Origin: Pseudomonas sp. SST3
GTDB taxonomy: Bacteria > Pseudomonadota > Gammaproteobacteria > Pseudomonadales > Pseudomonadaceae
Assembly: GCF_003325755.1 (NCBI RefSeq)
Contig: NZ_QORI02000023.1
Coordinates: 1-56,128 of the forward strand
Reading direction: 5' to 3'
DNA: 56,128 bases
Shown: one piece after another, positions 54,862 through 56,128 of the stretch
Numbering within the stretch: the first letter of the stretch is position 1
Layout of the letters: every line of letters starts with the position of its first letter
Program-made: the position numbers and the translations under genes
Notes under the pieces: model-generated
What the model was told of the DNA's origin: nothing
The model's database searches: none
The model's input: only the letters and a program-made list of their open reading frames with translations

Positions 54862-55120
54862 ACTACGTTCCAACCTCCTACCTTTTCCTAACAATGCTCG
54901 CAGGTATCGCTCGGCTGATCTATCGGCGTCTGGGCCTTTGGCCGAAGCGGAGATGCGTGCCGAAATGATCCGGGGACTGCTCTGTCAGCTGCTCGACAAT
55001 GACGGCGTTCAGACCCTCGATCTGCGCGCGCGCCTGCTGGGCTATGCGGCCCAGGAGCTGCTCGACGAGATGGTCGTGTTGTATCGCCAAGCACTCGGGG
55101 CGAGTTCGGCGCACGCCTGA
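54854..55120 (+). CDS. 88-aa ICE module protein, copy 2
   Basis: Same length as copy 1. The N-terminal 27 residues (SELRSNLLPFPNNARRYRSA) differ at many positions. From residue 28 it is identical to copy 1 except Gly for Ser in RARLLGYAAQELL. The uneven divergence suggests recombination or strong constraint on the C-terminal part. Confidence 0.8.
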   Translation: MSELRSNLLPFPNNARRYRSADLSASGPLAEAEMRAEMIRGLLCQLLDNDGVQTLDLRARLLGYAAQELLDEMVVLYRQALGASSAHA

Positions 55121-55125
55121 TTGAT

Positions 55126-55151
55126 CTGGGCCGCCCTTTGCGGTGGCCCAG
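55126..55151 (+). terminator. 10-bp GC hairpin after the 88-aa gene, copy 2
   Basis: CTGGGCCGCC/GGTGGCCCAG pairs over ten positions with one G-U; loop ctttgc as in copy 1. The change from copy 1 keeps the RNA stem. Confidence 0.7.
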
Positions 55152-55353
55152 CTCTGTCCTTTTGCTGGGCTTGTCTACGCCGAAACGCCATTCTTCAATC
55201 GTACTAAGCAAGTTGGAGAAGGCAAAGTGGTGGGTACGCGCCGCCTCGAATACATCAGATTATCGCCAAACTCGGACAGGCCCAGTTCATTTCATTGCAA
55301 ACATAACTGCCGTAAAATGCTCCCGCCTTTTCTCCAGCTCAAACGAGACGCTT

Positions 55354-55545
55354 GTGACCCTGATTGATGCGGCGATCGCACTTCTGCTTGCGGCCAAGCT
55401 TCACAGCACAGATACAGCAGTAAAAGCCACCGCCAAGCGTTGCTCTCAGCGCCTCCCTCGCAGCAAACGCGACCTTATGTTTACCGTCATGGACAGCCGC
55501 GAGCCCTTGAAGCTCGTTCAGCACATCGCCCAAAACCTGGACTAA
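55354..55545 (+). CDS. 63-aa ICE module protein, copy 2
   Basis: Reads VTLIDAAIALLLAAKLHSTD and RLPRSKRDLMFTVMDSREPL, ending LVQHIAQNLD. Same length as copy 1 from the GTG start. Upstream, an extra A relative to copy 1 breaks frame conservation, which supports the chosen start. Function unknown. Confidence 0.6.
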   Translation: MTLIDAAIALLLAAKLHSTDTAVKATAKRCSQRLPRSKRDLMFTVMDSREPLKLVQHIAQNLD

Positions 55546-55681
55546 CAGCGGCTTCGACAGCGGCCGGCTGATCCGACGTCTCGATACAACTGTGCGTGTC
55601 AGAACAGCCGCGCACGGCTGAGATAATGACTGCTATTGAAATGAAGGGGCCGACTGCCTGACGGCCCCCTTTGGGTGGTGG

Positions 55682-56128
<447 letters not shown>

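Overview
The window looks like high-GC gammaproteobacterial DNA of the Pseudomonas/Stutzerimonas group. The evidence is a flagellar sigma-28 promoter of the Pseudomonas type ahead of a chemoreceptor, a ColRS-like two-component module with its methyltransferase and lipopolysaccharide-kinase partners, and general gene content. It is a mosaic: resident-type genes, then cargo, then the backbone of a Tn4371/trb-type integrative and conjugative element (ICE). No integrase, attachment site, rRNA or tRNA gene was found, so the ends of the element lie outside the window or went unrecognised.

Left part (1-15.8 kb). An IS66-family end interrupts a DUF1206 membrane-protein gene. Next come a chemoreceptor and a small lipoprotein. 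An envelope-lipid island follows: PAP2 phosphatase and LtaS-like sulfatase on the minus strand; a ColR/ColS-like pair, WarA-like methyltransferase, WarB/InaA-like kinase, DagK, a beta-propeller protein and a second sulfatase on the plus strand; then a membrane acyltransferase. Two 16-bp ColR-type boxes sit where ColR would control the flanking genes. Five genes of this island carry single-base frameshifts.

Middle (15.9-24.5 kb). A decayed DUF6969 gene is joined to a stray relaxase C-terminus, which marks an old recombination scar. Then comes an XRE/MmyB-type regulator diverging from an operon of 5-aminolevulinate-synthase-like enzyme, GNAT acetyltransferase, Gfo/Idh/MocA oxidoreductase, glutamine-dependent asparagine synthetase and MFS exporter. 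This looks like a compact, to my knowledge undescribed, small-molecule pathway. The adjoining LysR gene is probably ICE backbone.

ICE backbone (24.5-45 kb, nearly all minus strand): DUF2274, TrbI, TrbG, TrbF, TrbL, a small lipoprotein, TrbJ, TrbE, TrbD, TrbC, TrbB, a CopG-like protein, TraG, an EexN-like lipoprotein, relaxase, TraF peptidase, DUF2840, a small protein, ParA, RepA with iterons, an AlpA-like HTH protein, DUF2285 and DUF736. All these reading frames are intact and most overlap by 4 bases.

Right part (45.6-56.1 kb). A three-gene ubiquitin-like system (multiubiquitin, ThiF/E1-like, DUF6527) is followed by a degenerate IS30 transposase. Then comes a duplicated ICE module: a structured RNA leader, a 31-codon micro-gene, an 88-aa gene, a 63-aa gene and a convergent, decaying DUF932 gene. 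The two copies flank a 269-aa protein gene, a RadC-like JAB-domain gene and two cytochrome c genes, one of them truncated at the second copy. The long GC-rich leaders of radC and DUF932 share sequence.
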